From: Dokdonella_A sp044227025
GTDB lineage: Bacteria > Pseudomonadota > Gammaproteobacteria > Xanthomonadales > Rhodanobacteraceae
Assembly: GCF_044227025.1 (NCBI RefSeq)
Contig: NZ_JBGAFX010000002.1
Coordinates: 1-64,000, forward strand
DNA length: 64,000 nt
Reading direction: 5' to 3'
Shown here: one piece after another, positions 38,488 through 47,015 of the stretch
Position numbering within the stretch: the first letter of the stretch is position 1
Layout: each line of letters starts with the position of its first letter
Program-made: the position numbers and the translations under genes
The notes under the pieces: generated by a model
Told to the model about the DNA's origin: nothing
The model's database searches: none
What the model saw: only the letters and a program-made list of their open reading frames with translations

Positions 38488-41271
38488 CTATCTTCCGGCC
38501 TCGCCGCCGAGCCGGCGTCCAAGATCCGCGTGCTGGCGCCGCAGCGCCGACGTTTCGACGAAGCGCGTCGGCAACAGCGGCGCCAGGCGGTCGTACAACG
38601 CCTTCGCTTCCTCGCGGTTGCCGCGCGTCGCCAGCACGTCGGCGAGCTGGAGTTCGGTTTCGATCGTCGCATTCGCCTGGCTGCCCGCGCTCTTCGACAG
38701 GATCTCCGCGGCGCGGCGCAGTTCGGCTTCGGCTTCATCGAGCTGGCCGCGGTCGCGCAGGATCAGGCCGCGGATGCGCGCGATCGCGCCGTGGCGCGCG
38801 TGCGCCGGTGGATACAGCACCGCGAATGCGCTGGAGGACTGCTCGAGGTAATCCATCGCTTCGTCGTAACGACGGCTGCGACGCATCCAGTCGGCCAGAT
38901 GTGCGAGGCGGCGGGCGCGCTCGATGTTGATGTCCATCGATTCGGTGCTGCCTTCGATCGGCACTTCGAGCAACACGCGTGCCGCGTCCAGCTTGCCGTT
39001 CAGCATCAGGCTGCGACCGAGGTTCTGCCGATAGGTTGGCAGGCGCGGATCGTCCTCCAGCTCGGAGTGCTTCAGCGCACGGTCGAACACCTCGCGGAAC
39101 ATCGCCAGCGACGTGGCGTAATCACCCGCCTGTTCGAGCAGGCTCGCGAGGTTGTTGAGGCCGATGAAGTATGACGGCGTCTGTTCCTGCCGGTTCGCGC
39201 GCATCAGGTCCACGTTCTGCTGCAGTAGTGCGGTCGCCTCGACGATGCGCCCCTGCAACTGGATCGCCTGGGCAAGGTTGTTGCGCGCGGTGATCGCCCA
39301 TGCACTGCCGGGTTCGAGCGTGCGCAGGCGTGTGTCGAGCATTTCGCGAAGCAGTCGCTCGCCGTCCGCGTAGCGGCCTTGTTGCTCGTACACCTCGGTC
39401 AGGAAGCCTTTGGCGGCGATCACCTCGCTCGCATCGTCCGGCAGCTGCTTGCGCATGATCTCGATGCTGCGCCTTGCATCGGATTCGGCAGCGTCGAGCC
39501 GGCTGTTGCGCATTTCGGTCTCGGCCAGCGCGTACAGGCATTGTGCATAGGTGACGCTGTGCTCGCCTTCGGCTGCGGCGGCGTACTCCAGTGCGCGACG
39601 CTCGGTGGCGATGCCGGCACTGGCGTCGCCGTTGCGTGCCTGCGAGAGGCCGAGCGTGGAAAGGATCTCGGCCGCGAGCTTGCGATCCTGCGGCGCCACC
39701 GTGCCGAGCGCGGCGATGCCATCGCGCAGTACCGGTTCCGCCGCGCCAGGACGTTCGGCGAGATTCAGCGCGTATCCCTGGTCGGCGAGATAGGCTGCTC
39801 GTTGGCGCGGCGTGCCGTGGTTGCGCTCCAGCTCGGCGGCGGCGGCGAGGCTGTCGGCGGCTTCACCCGGCAGGCCGAGTTCCAGATAGATCTTGCCAAG
39901 CGCGCCGAGGAGGCGCGCCCGCTGCAGAGGGGCATCGGCGAGGCGCGAGTCGATCTCCTTGCGTCCGCGGTCGACGAGATCGCGCGGCGCAATCGGGCGC
40001 GTGCCGGCTTCGTCGGGAGAGGCCGAACGGAACAGCGCGACGAGGTACTCGACCACGCTGTTCGCGGTCGCCGACTGTTGCTGCGCCAGCGCCTCGGCGC
40101 GCAAGGCGCGATCGCGCTCTTCGGCGAGACGCCAGGTGAACCATCCCGCGAGCACGATGGCAGCGATTGCGGCCGCGCTGGCGAGGCGATGGCGCGCAAC
40201 GAATTTCGCGATGCGATAGTGCAGGCGGTCCGGCGCGGCGTGGATCGGCCGCCCTCGAAGGAAGCGTTGCAGGTCGTCGGCGAGCGCCGAGGCGGATACG
40301 TAGCGGCGCTCGGGTTCGGGGTGTGTCGCCTTGGCCGTGATCAGGTCGATCTCGCGCGGCAGGCGGCGCTTGCGCGGGCCTTCCAGGGCGGCGCGGCTCG
40401 GTGGTGGCAGGCGCCCGGACTCGTCGCGCGTCGGCACGGCGTCGCTGGTCATCTCGTACAGCAGCAGGCCCAGACCGTGCACGTCGGTCGCGGTGCTGAC
40501 CGGCTCGCCCTTGCGCTGCTCCGGGCTCGCGTATGCAGGCGTGAACCAGGGCAGGCCGGTCTGCTGTGCGGTGCCGCCGGTCTCGCCAAGCAGCTTGGCG
40601 ATGCCGAAGTCGAGCAGTACCGGTTCGCCGTCCGCGCGCACCAGCACGTTCGCCGGCTTCAGGTCGCGGTGGATGATCAGGCGCTGGTGTGCGTACTGCA
40701 CCGCGCCGCAGATCTTCTGCAGCAGCTGCAGGCGTTCGCGCAGCGGCAGGTCGCGCGCGCGGCAGTATTCGTTGAGTGGCACGCCGTCGACGTATTCCAT
40801 CACCAGATAGGGCTGGCCGTCGACGGTGGTGCCGCCATCGAGCAGGCGCGCGATGTGCGGGTGGCCGAGGTCGGCGAGAATCTGCCGCTCGCGGCGCATG
40901 CGCTCGGTCGACTCGCGCGTCGGCAGGCCGCGCAGCAGCTTGATCGCAACGCGCTGGTCGAAATTCTGGTCGACGCGTTCGGCAAGGAACACCGTGCCCA
41001 TGCCGCCGCTGCCGATCTCGCCGGTCAGACGGTATGGACCAAGCTGGCGACCGCTCGAAGGTGGCGCGGTGCTCGCGCGCACGGCGGCCTCGCGCAGCTG
41101 GCGCGTGATTCCTTCGTCGCCATCGCGTTCGACCGCGACCAGTGCGAGCGCTTCCGCGCGAAGGTCGACATCGGGTTCGACCTCGGCCAGCCACGACTCG
41201 CGTTCCGCCGGTGCGCGTTCGAGCAGGCCGTCGAACAGGAACTGCAGGCGTTCCCAGCGCGAGCCGCTCAT
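38488..41271 (-). CDS. Serine/threonine protein kinase with TPR repeats
   Basis: A 927-residue protein. The kinase domain spans about residues 80-345: GEIGSGGMGTVFLAER (glycine loop), VAIKLL, HRDLKPANVLV (catalytic loop), LDFGIAKLL (DFG) and ASPEQRKGEP. All key residues are present, so it should be active. One transmembrane helix (SAAAIAAIVLAGWFTWRL) follows at about 380-397. The C-terminal 500 residues are TPR-like repeats, probably periplasmic. Its ATG overlaps the stop of the ECF sigma factor gene (ATGA), a known ECF/kinase pairing in which the kinase is thought to control the sigma factor. Confidence 0.92.
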   Translation of the reverse strand: MSGSRWERLQFLFDGLLERAPAERESWLAEVEPDVDLRAEALALVAVERDGDEGITRQLREAAVRASTAPPSSGRQLGPYRLTGEIGSGGMGTVFLAERVDQNFDQRVAIKLLRGLPTRESTERMRRERQILADLGHPHIARLLDGGTTVDGQPYLVMEYVDGVPLNEYCRARDLPLRERLQLLQKICGAVQYAHQRLIIHRDLKPANVLVRADGEPVLLDFGIAKLLGETGGTAQQTGLPWFTPAYASPEQRKGEPVSTATDVHGLGLLLYEMTSDAVPTRDESGRLPPPSRAALEGPRKRRLPREIDLITAKATHPEPERRYVSASALADDLQRFLRGRPIHAAPDRLHYRIAKFVARHRLASAAAIAAIVLAGWFTWRLAEERDRALRAEALAQQQSATANSVVEYLVALFRSASPDEAGTRPIAPRDLVDRGRKEIDSRLADAPLQRARLLGALGKIYLELGLPGEAADSLAAAAELERNHGTPRQRAAYLADQGYALNLAERPGAAEPVLRDGIAALGTVAPQDRKLAAEILSTLGLSQARNGDASAGIATERRALEYAAAAEGEHSVTYAQCLYALAETEMRNSRLDAAESDARRSIEIMRKQLPDDASEVIAAKGFLTEVYEQQGRYADGERLLREMLDTRLRTLEPGSAWAITARNNLAQAIQLQGRIVEATALLQQNVDLMRANRQEQTPSYFIGLNNLASLLEQAGDYATSLAMFREVFDRALKHSELEDDPRLPTYRQNLGRSLMLNGKLDAARVLLEVPIEGSTESMDINIERARRLAHLADWMRRSRRYDEAMDYLEQSSSAFAVLYPPAHARHGAIARIRGLILRDRGQLDEAEAELRRAAEILSKSAGSQANATIETELQLADVLATRGNREEAKALYDRLAPLLPTRFVETSALRRQHADLGRRLGGEAGR

Positions 41272-41855
41272 GCGGCGAGCTTCTGCTTGAGCCATGCCCG
41301 CGCGAAGCGCAGTTCGCGGTCGATCGTCGGCACCGACACGCCGATCACTTCGGCAATCTCCTCGCGCTTGAGGCCGAGCAGATAGTTCAACTCGACCACT
41401 TCGCATTTGCGCGCGTCGACTTCGCGCAGCGCCGTGAGTGCCTCCTCGAGCGCATAGGCGTCGCCGTCGGCGCTCTCGTCAGGCGATTCGTCGGCCGCGG
41501 ACAGCGTCACGTGGATGCCGCCGCCGCCGCGTCGCTCGCTGCCGCGTGCGCGCATGGCGTCGACCAGGATGCGCCGCATCGCGACGCTGACCACGCCGTA
41601 GAAATGGCGCCGGTCCTGCCACGCGACGTCGGCATTCATCAGGCGCAGGAACAGCTCGTGCGCGAGTTCGGTCGGCTGCAGGGTCATGCGCCCGCCGAAC
41701 TGGCGCAGGTGCTTGCCGGCGATCGCGCGCACCTGCGTGTAGACCAGTTCGGTCAGGCGCTCGGCCGCAGCTGCGTCGCCGTCGTTCCACGCATGCAGCA
41801 GGCGCGTTACCGCGGCCTGTTCGTGCCCTTCGTCGACCCGCGGGGACTCGTTCAT
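41268..41855 (-). CDS. ECF sigma factor (TIGR02999-like)
   Basis: A 195-residue ECF sigma factor. Region 2 is around LRQFGGRMTLQPTELAHELF and RRHFYGVVSVAMRRILVDAM, and region 4 is around LKREEIAEVIGVSVPTIDRE. The segment between them, SERRGGGGIHVTLSAADESP, is characteristic of the TIGR02999 group, which usually sits next to a Ser/Thr kinase as here. No anti-sigma gene is present. It is divergent from the secreted delta-60 protein with about 138 bp between starts, so that gene is a candidate target. Confidence 0.92.
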   Translation of the reverse strand: MNESPRVDEGHEQAAVTRLLHAWNDGDAAAAERLTELVYTQVRAIAGKHLRQFGGRMTLQPTELAHELFLRLMNADVAWQDRRHFYGVVSVAMRRILVDAMRARGSERRGGGGIHVTLSAADESPDESADGDAYALEEALTALREVDARKCEVVELNYLLGLKREEIAEVIGVSVPTIDRELRFARAWLKQKLAA

Positions 41856-41993
41856 GCGTCGCGCCTGTGTTGCATCCGAACATCGATGATAGGAAATCCC
41901 CCGCGGCTTCGTTCTGGATGGATGAACGCCTCGACGCATCGACCGGTCTGCCGGTCGCGCGCCATCCGGAAACGAACTGGGAGAACGACTTGC

Positions 41994-43427
41994 ATGAAGT
42001 GTACTAAGGCCATGGCGCTTGCAACAGCAAGCCTGCTCGCCAGCGCGACGAGCCCGGCATTCGCCGCACATCCGGGCGATGTAGACGGCAGTTTCGGGCA
42101 GGGCGGATTCCTCACCAACGACTTCTTCGGCACCGACGAGCAGGTGTTTGCCGTGGCCCCCATGCGCGATGGCCGTGTCGTGGCCGCGGGCAAGGTCACC
42201 GCGACCAACATCACCGGCAGCGGCGGCAGCGAAAACATGGCGATCGCACGCTACCTGCCGAACGGCACGCTCGATCCGGGCTTCGGCTCCGGTGGCCTCG
42301 TCCACATCGACATCGACAGCGCCTCCGACGAAGTGCGTGCGCTGCGCGTGCTGTCCGACAACAGCATTCTCGCTGCGGGCAGCCTGTCGACTTCGTCGCA
42401 TGCGGATTTCGGCATCCTCAAGCTGCGCGCCGACGGTTCGCGTGACACGTCCTTCGGCGAGCCCGACATCGGCAACACGCGCAAGGGCTTTGTCCGGCTC
42501 GACATCGCCGGCGCGAACTTCCACGACAACGCCTATGCGATGGCGCTGCAACGCGATGGCCGCATCGTTCTCGCCGGGGTCACGCCGGTGTTCCACGACG
42601 GCTTCAACTATGGACAGGTGGCGGTCGCGCGCTTCACCGCGGACGGCGTGCTCGACGCCACGTTCGGCGGCGGTGACGGGATCGTCGTGCTCGATCCGTT
42701 CGTCGGCGCGGCCGCCGATGTATTGACCACGATCGCACTCGACCAGGCGGGCAATCTCGGCGCCGACGATCGCATCGTCATCGGGGGGCATACCTTCGGC
42801 AACAATTGTGCGTTCCTCGCGCGCCTGACGGCGAACGGTGCGGTCGACACCACGTTCGGCACCAATGGCCGGGTGATCATCGCCGCTGCGAACACCGGCG
42901 GCGTGCAGACCGGCATGTCGTTCCTCGCATCGGCGCGGTTGGCAGCCGACGGCAAGATCCTCGCGCTGGGCGAGGGCGGCGACCGCGGCATGACCCTGAT
43001 GCGTTTTTCCGCGAACGGCTCGCTCGACACCACCTTCGGCACCAACGGGCGCTCGTTGATCAAGTTCAGCGGCGTGTCCGACGAGGATATTCCCGCGGCG
43101 CTGGCCTTGCAGGGGAACGGCAAGATCGTCGCCGCCGGCCATGCGACCAGTCGCGCGACGGGTGCGGCGCACAAGGACTTCTTCGTCGGCCGGTGGTTGC
43201 CGAACGGCGCTGTCGACACTGCGTTTGGCGATCAGGGCTCCAAGGTCGTGCAGGTCGCGGCGGGCGAAGACGAGGCGTTCGCGCTGGCGGTGGAAGTGTC
43301 CGGCAACCTCCTCGCCGGCGGCTACTCGACCCGCCCGAATGTCGCTCCGCGCGACTACGCCCTGTTGCGCCTGCTCGGCGATCCCGACCGCATTTTCGCC
43401 AACGGGTTCGACGGCCCGGCGTTCTGA
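41994..43427 (+). CDS. Secreted delta-60 repeat protein with IF-x-NGFD C-terminus
   Basis: A 477-residue protein with a signal peptide (MKCTKAMALATASLLASATS, cleavage after AFA). It carries about seven delta-60 repeats of the form GSLDTTFGTNGR followed by a beta stretch and DGKILALG. The family probably folds as a beta-propeller-like secreted structure. The C-terminus ends DPDRIFANGFDGPAF, resembling the end of the unrelated secreted protein at 5069-5545. GGGAGAACG precedes the ATG. It is divergent from the ECF sigma/kinase pair. Confidence 0.88.
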   Translation: MKCTKAMALATASLLASATSPAFAAHPGDVDGSFGQGGFLTNDFFGTDEQVFAVAPMRDGRVVAAGKVTATNITGSGGSENMAIARYLPNGTLDPGFGSGGLVHIDIDSASDEVRALRVLSDNSILAAGSLSTSSHADFGILKLRADGSRDTSFGEPDIGNTRKGFVRLDIAGANFHDNAYAMALQRDGRIVLAGVTPVFHDGFNYGQVAVARFTADGVLDATFGGGDGIVVLDPFVGAAADVLTTIALDQAGNLGADDRIVIGGHTFGNNCAFLARLTANGAVDTTFGTNGRVIIAAANTGGVQTGMSFLASARLAADGKILALGEGGDRGMTLMRFSANGSLDTTFGTNGRSLIKFSGVSDEDIPAALALQGNGKIVAAGHATSRATGAAHKDFFVGRWLPNGAVDTAFGDQGSKVVQVAAGEDEAFALAVEVSGNLLAGGYSTRPNVAPRDYALLRLLGDPDRIFANGFDGPAF

Positions 43428-43441
43428 TCCCCGCGTTGTGG

Positions 43442-43502
43442 GTGACATCCCGGCCGATCTGCATGTTCCTCCCCGTCACGCAACGTCCGGGATGTCACTT
43501 TT
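43442..43502 (+). terminator. 12-bp inverted repeat followed by T-run
   Basis: GTGACATCCCGG (43442-43453) and CCGGGATGTCAC (43487-43498) are perfect reverse complements with a 33-nt spacer, followed by TTTT. It starts 14 bp after the delta-60 stop codon. The stem and T-run fit a terminator with a long loop. Confidence 0.5.
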
Positions 43503-43595
43503 CCGGTTCCAATCCCGTTACTGGAGTCACGGTCCGGACGTGATGCAGTTCCCCCCGGCCCCGGCGATCAGGTCCGCGGCGTTGCGAAATTCGCC

Positions 43596-43604
43596 TGCTA
43601 GAAT
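43596..43604 (+). promoter_or_regulatory. Extended -10 upstream of the CsgG-like gene
   Basis: TGCTAGAAT contains a TGn-extended TAGAAT (43599-43604). It lies about 118 bp before the ATG at 43722, implying a leader of roughly 110 nt. A similar TGCTAGAGT occurs just before the response regulator gene at 55264. Confidence 0.3.
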
Positions 43605-43721
43605 GTCATCAATCGTTTCGGCGACGCGGGCGGGCCGCCAGCGGAAACCGGTCGTTCCGGGTCTTTCCCGGGATGGCTTGCTGGACGGGGGCGTCGGGGT
43701 CCAATCCACTGGAGAGAGTCA

Positions 43722-44435
43722 ATGAACAAGTCGTTTTCCGCAGTCCTGCTGGCGATCGCCGGCATCGCCGCCAGCGGCGCCGCATTCGCGCAGGGCAAGC
43801 CGGCCATCGGTGTGGCCGAGTTCAAGAACGAGTCCAGCGCAGGCTGGTGGAGTGGTGGCGTGGGCTGGGAGCTGGCCGGCATGCTGTCCAACGAGCTTTC
43901 CAGCAGCGGTGACTTCCGCGTGGTCGAGCGCTCCAAGCTCGAGAAGGTGATGGAAGAGCAGAACCTCGCTGCCTCCGGCCGCGTGCGCTCGGGCAGCGGC
44001 GCCAAGATGGGCCAGCTCACCGGCGCGGATTACCTCGTGTTCGGCACCGTGACCGCGTACGAGGAAAATACCGCGAGCACCGGCGGCGGTCTCAGCTTCC
44101 GCGGCATTTCGCTCGGCGGCAAGAAGTCCGAGGCGTACATCCGCGTCGACGTGCGCGTGGTCAACGCGACCACCGGCGAAGTCGATTTCTCGCGCGCGAT
44201 CGAAGGTCGAAGCTCCGGCGGCGGCATTTCGGTCGGCGTGTTCCGTGGCGGCTTCGGCGGCAACCTCGCGCATGAGCAGAATACGCCGGCAGGCAAGGCG
44301 ATCGGCGCGGCGCTGGTCGAGATCAGTGACTACCTGGATTGCAAGATGGTCAAGCGTGGAAGTTGCGAGGCCGAGTTCGACGCGAAGGAACAGAAGCGTC
44401 GCGCGGGCGACAAGAAGGCGCTCAAGCTCGATTGA
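43722..44435 (+). CDS. CsgG/HfaB-like periplasmic protein
   Basis: A 237-residue protein with a signal peptide ending AFA-QGKPAIGV. The domain is that of the CsgG family: GVAEFKNESS, WWSGGVGWELAGMLSNEL, VVERSKLEKVMEEQNLA, and GADYLVFGTVTAYEE. CsgG itself is an outer-membrane lipoprotein, but no lipobox Cys is present here, and no curli genes are nearby. It probably belongs to the broader TolB-N/CsgG group of periplasmic proteins of unknown function. A strong terminator follows. Confidence 0.85.
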   Translation: MNKSFSAVLLAIAGIAASGAAFAQGKPAIGVAEFKNESSAGWWSGGVGWELAGMLSNELSSSGDFRVVERSKLEKVMEEQNLAASGRVRSGSGAKMGQLTGADYLVFGTVTAYEENTASTGGGLSFRGISLGGKKSEAYIRVDVRVVNATTGEVDFSRAIEGRSSGGGISVGVFRGGFGGNLAHEQNTPAGKAIGAALVEISDYLDCKMVKRGSCEAEFDAKEQKRRAGDKKALKLD

Positions 44436-44459
44436 TCCGAGATTGCCAAGCGCCACAAG

Positions 44460-44490
44460 AAAACGGCGGGCCGAGGCCCGCCGTTTTTAT
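44460..44490 (+). terminator. Rho-independent terminator of the CsgG-like gene
   Basis: AAAACGGCGGGCC and GGCCCGCCGTTTT are perfect reverse complements around a 2-nt GA, followed by further T residues. It starts 25 bp after the stop codon. The symmetry would allow some function on both strands. Confidence 0.9.
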
Positions 44491-44493
44491 GAC

Positions 44494-44580
44494 GGCCATG
44501 GATGGCCCGAATGCCGGAAATGCACGAGCGATTTCCGGCTGACGCATGGATGGCCCGAATGCCTGCAGGAGCGAACCCTG
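44494..44580. repeat. Short ATGGATGGCCCGAATGCC repeat copies
   Basis: CATGGATGGCCCGAATGCC occurs twice, about 50 bp apart (near 44497 and 44546), with GCAGGAGCGAA after the second. These are the same strings as in the 100-bp repeat at 1-245. At 44494-44507 GGCC, ATGGAT and GGCC make a stem with the constant ATGGAT loop. The repeat directly abuts the terminator of the CsgG-like gene and lies downstream of rluB. Confidence 0.75.
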
Positions 44581-44617
44581 TAGCGCGCCACGCATTGCGC
44601 AGGATGCAGTAGTCGGA

Positions 44618-46258
44618 TCAGCGCGGGCGCGGACCACGTCCACGGTTGCGGCCACCCGGCGCGCGGTTGCCCGACGGCGTGTCGTGCACGGAATTGCCGG
44701 GTGAGCCACCGCGGTTCGGTGGGCGGCGTCCGTCGTTCGGGCGCGGTCCCTTGGCGTGTTGCGGACGCGGTGCGTGATTGCCGTAGGGCGAGCCTTCCTG
44801 CACCGAATTGCCGGGCGAGCCGCCGCGACGATTCGGGTTCGCATTCGGTTGGTTGCCGTCGCGACGCGGGCCACGCCCCGAAGGCTGCGGATTCTGCGGG
44901 TGCACGCGGTTGCCGCGGTTGTCGTCCTTGTTGCCGTGCGGCTGGAACTGACCGGAGTTATACGGCTGTTCCATACCCGGGCGCGCGCCGCGCCGCTTGC
45001 TGCCTGGCTGTCCTGCGGCATCGGGGAACCAGCTTTTCAGCACGGCCGGGCTGAGACCCGGTTCGGCGTAGTGGGCGCGGGAATGCCCCTGCGCTTGACC
45101 GTGCCCTTGCCCTTGCCCTTGGCGCGGACCGCGCTGGCCCTGGCCTTGGCGCGGACCCTGGCCGCGCGCTTGACCACCCGGGCCGCCGCGTCCGGCACGC
45201 TGCTGGGGCGGACCATTCTTGCGGCCGCCCGGGCCACGCGCGCCACCGGGACCACCCGGGCCGCGCGCCTTGCGTGGCTTCGCCGCCGCGCCGCGCCAGC
45301 CGTCGTCGCGGATGCGGTCGAACGCGGCGAACTCGCGCGCTTCGTCGCCCTGCGTACCGGTCCACGCTTGCTGTGCCTTCGGATTCGGGCGGAACTCGGT
45401 CGGCACCGCGCGGCGCTGGCCGATCACCGGCGCCAGCGTCAGGCGCGGTTCCGGCGTGCGCACGCCGACGCGTTCGCGCAAGCTGGCGACCTCGGAGGCA
45501 TCCAGTTCGGTCGACTGTCCGCGCAACAGGCCACGCGGCAGCTCGACGCTGCCGTAGCGGATGCGCTTGAGGCGACTGACCATCAGGCCCTGCGATTCCC
45601 ACATGCGGCGCACCTCGCGATTGCGCCCTTCGCGGAGCACGACGCGGAACCAGGAATGGCTTGCGCCGCGGCTGATCACCGCGATTTCCTCGAAGTGCGC
45701 GGGGCCGTCCTCGAGTTCGATGCCGTTGCGCAGTTTCTCGATTACTTCGTCCGGCACTTCCCCATGCACGCGACAGATGTACTCGCGTTCGATCTCCGAG
45801 CGCGGATGCATCAGGGTATTGGCGAGATCGCCATCGGTGGTCAGCAGCAGCAGGCCGGTCGTGTTGATGTCGAGGCGGCCGACCGCGATCCAGCGAGCGC
45901 CCTTGATCTGCGGCAACTGCTCGAACACGGTCTCACGGCCCTCGGGATCGTCGCGCGTCGCGACCACGCCGTCGGGCTTGTTGTAGAGCAGCACCTGCGC
46001 GTGTTCGGCGTTGTCGGCGATGACGACGAAACGCTTGCCGTCCATCTCGACACGGTCGCCGCTGCGAACGCTCTGGCCGAGGGTCGCGACGGCGCCGTTG
46101 AGCTGCACTTCACCCGCCTCGATGCGCGTTTCGAGCATGCGGCGCGAGCCAAGGCCGGCATTCGCGAGCACCTTGTGCAGGCGCTCCTCGACGGCTGGTG
46201 CATCCGCCGCGTCGGGCGTGCGTTTGAGCTTGAGGATGGAACGGGACGAGGTGGTCAT
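44618..46258 (-). CDS. rluB: 23S rRNA pseudouridine synthase RluB with long disordered tail
   Basis: A 546-residue protein. The S4 RNA-binding domain is at about residues 25-85 (RLHKVLANAGLGSRRMLETR) and the RsuA/RluB catalytic domain holds the Asp in VGRLDINTTGLLLL (about 125-138). RluB makes pseudouridine 2605 in 23S rRNA. From about residue 290 the protein is a low-complexity tail rich in Gly, Arg, Gln, Pro and Asn, nearly as long as the enzyme. It includes a Q-G alternating stretch and two copies of RGGSPGNSV. Typical RluB is about 290 residues. It overlaps the scpB gene end by 4 bp. Confidence 0.94.
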   Translation of the reverse strand: MTTSSRSILKLKRTPDAADAPAVEERLHKVLANAGLGSRRMLETRIEAGEVQLNGAVATLGQSVRSGDRVEMDGKRFVVIADNAEHAQVLLYNKPDGVVATRDDPEGRETVFEQLPQIKGARWIAVGRLDINTTGLLLLTTDGDLANTLMHPRSEIEREYICRVHGEVPDEVIEKLRNGIELEDGPAHFEEIAVISRGASHSWFRVVLREGRNREVRRMWESQGLMVSRLKRIRYGSVELPRGLLRGQSTELDASEVASLRERVGVRTPEPRLTLAPVIGQRRAVPTEFRPNPKAQQAWTGTQGDEAREFAAFDRIRDDGWRGAAAKPRKARGPGGPGGARGPGGRKNGPPQQRAGRGGPGGQARGQGPRQGQGQRGPRQGQGQGHGQAQGHSRAHYAEPGLSPAVLKSWFPDAAGQPGSKRRGARPGMEQPYNSGQFQPHGNKDDNRGNRVHPQNPQPSGRGPRRDGNQPNANPNRRGGSPGNSVQEGSPYGNHAPRPQHAKGPRPNDGRRPPNRGGSPGNSVHDTPSGNRAPGGRNRGRGPRPR

Positions 46259-46989
46259 GCGATGGATTCCGGGGTGTCTTCGTGTGCGCTGCCGCTCGGC
46301 GGCTCGTCGCTGGATGTGGATTCGCGGGGGTCGACCGCGGTGTTGTCGGTGTCGCCTTCGCCGTGCCGGGCGTCCGTTTCAGCGGGCTCCTCGTCGACCG
46401 GCAGGCGCGCGGCGATCGCGCCGCGGGGGTCGCCGAGGTCAAGCTGCGGATTGAGGTCCTCGATATCGTGGATCTCGCTCAGCGGCGGCAGCTCGTCGAG
46501 GGATTTCAAGCTGAAGTAGTCGAGGAACTGCTTGGTCGTGCCGAACAGCGCCGGCTTGCCGGGCAGATCGCGGTAGCCGACCACGCGCACCCAGTCGCGT
46601 TCCTCGAGGGTGCGAACGATGTGGGTCGACACCGCCACGCCGCGGATCTGTTCGATTTCCGCGCGCGTGATCGGCTGGCGGTAGGCGATCAGCGAAAGCG
46701 TTTCGAGCAGCGCGCGCGAATAACGCGTCTGGCGCTCGGTCCACAGGCGCGAGACGAACGGGTGCACGTCCTGGCGCACCTGGTAGCGGAAGCCGGAGGC
46801 GACCTCGACCAGTTCGATGCCACGCTCGGCACTGTCGGCCTGCAGCTCTTCGAGCGCCTTCGCCAGATCGTCGTGCGAGGGCATGCTGAACTCGTCGAAC
46901 AGCCCGGAAATCTGCGGCAGCGAAAGCGGATGCGCGGACGCGAGCAGGGCGGCCTCGAGGATGCGCTTGAGTTGGGATGTTTCCATCAA
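46255..46989 (-). CDS. scpB: Segregation and condensation protein B
   Basis: A 244-residue ScpB with two winged helices: LKRILEAALLASAHPLSLPQ at the start, and TLSLIAYRQPITRAEIEQIR then LFGTTKQFLDYFSLKSLDEL. With ScpA it forms the kleisin complex on SMC. The C-terminus is a Pro/Asp/Glu/Ser-rich tail of about 60 residues beyond the usual end. It shares the TGA/ATG overlap with rluB downstream. Upstream, a 273-bp repeat array separates it from scpA, although the genes are normally adjacent. Confidence 0.95.
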   Translation of the reverse strand: MMETSQLKRILEAALLASAHPLSLPQISGLFDEFSMPSHDDLAKALEELQADSAERGIELVEVASGFRYQVRQDVHPFVSRLWTERQTRYSRALLETLSLIAYRQPITRAEIEQIRGVAVSTHIVRTLEERDWVRVVGYRDLPGKPALFGTTKQFLDYFSLKSLDELPPLSEIHDIEDLNPQLDLGDPRGAIAARLPVDEEPAETDARHGEGDTDNTAVDPRESTSSDEPPSGSAHEDTPESIA

Positions 46990-47015
46990 GGTTGTTTCAG
47001 TGATTTGTCATTGAG

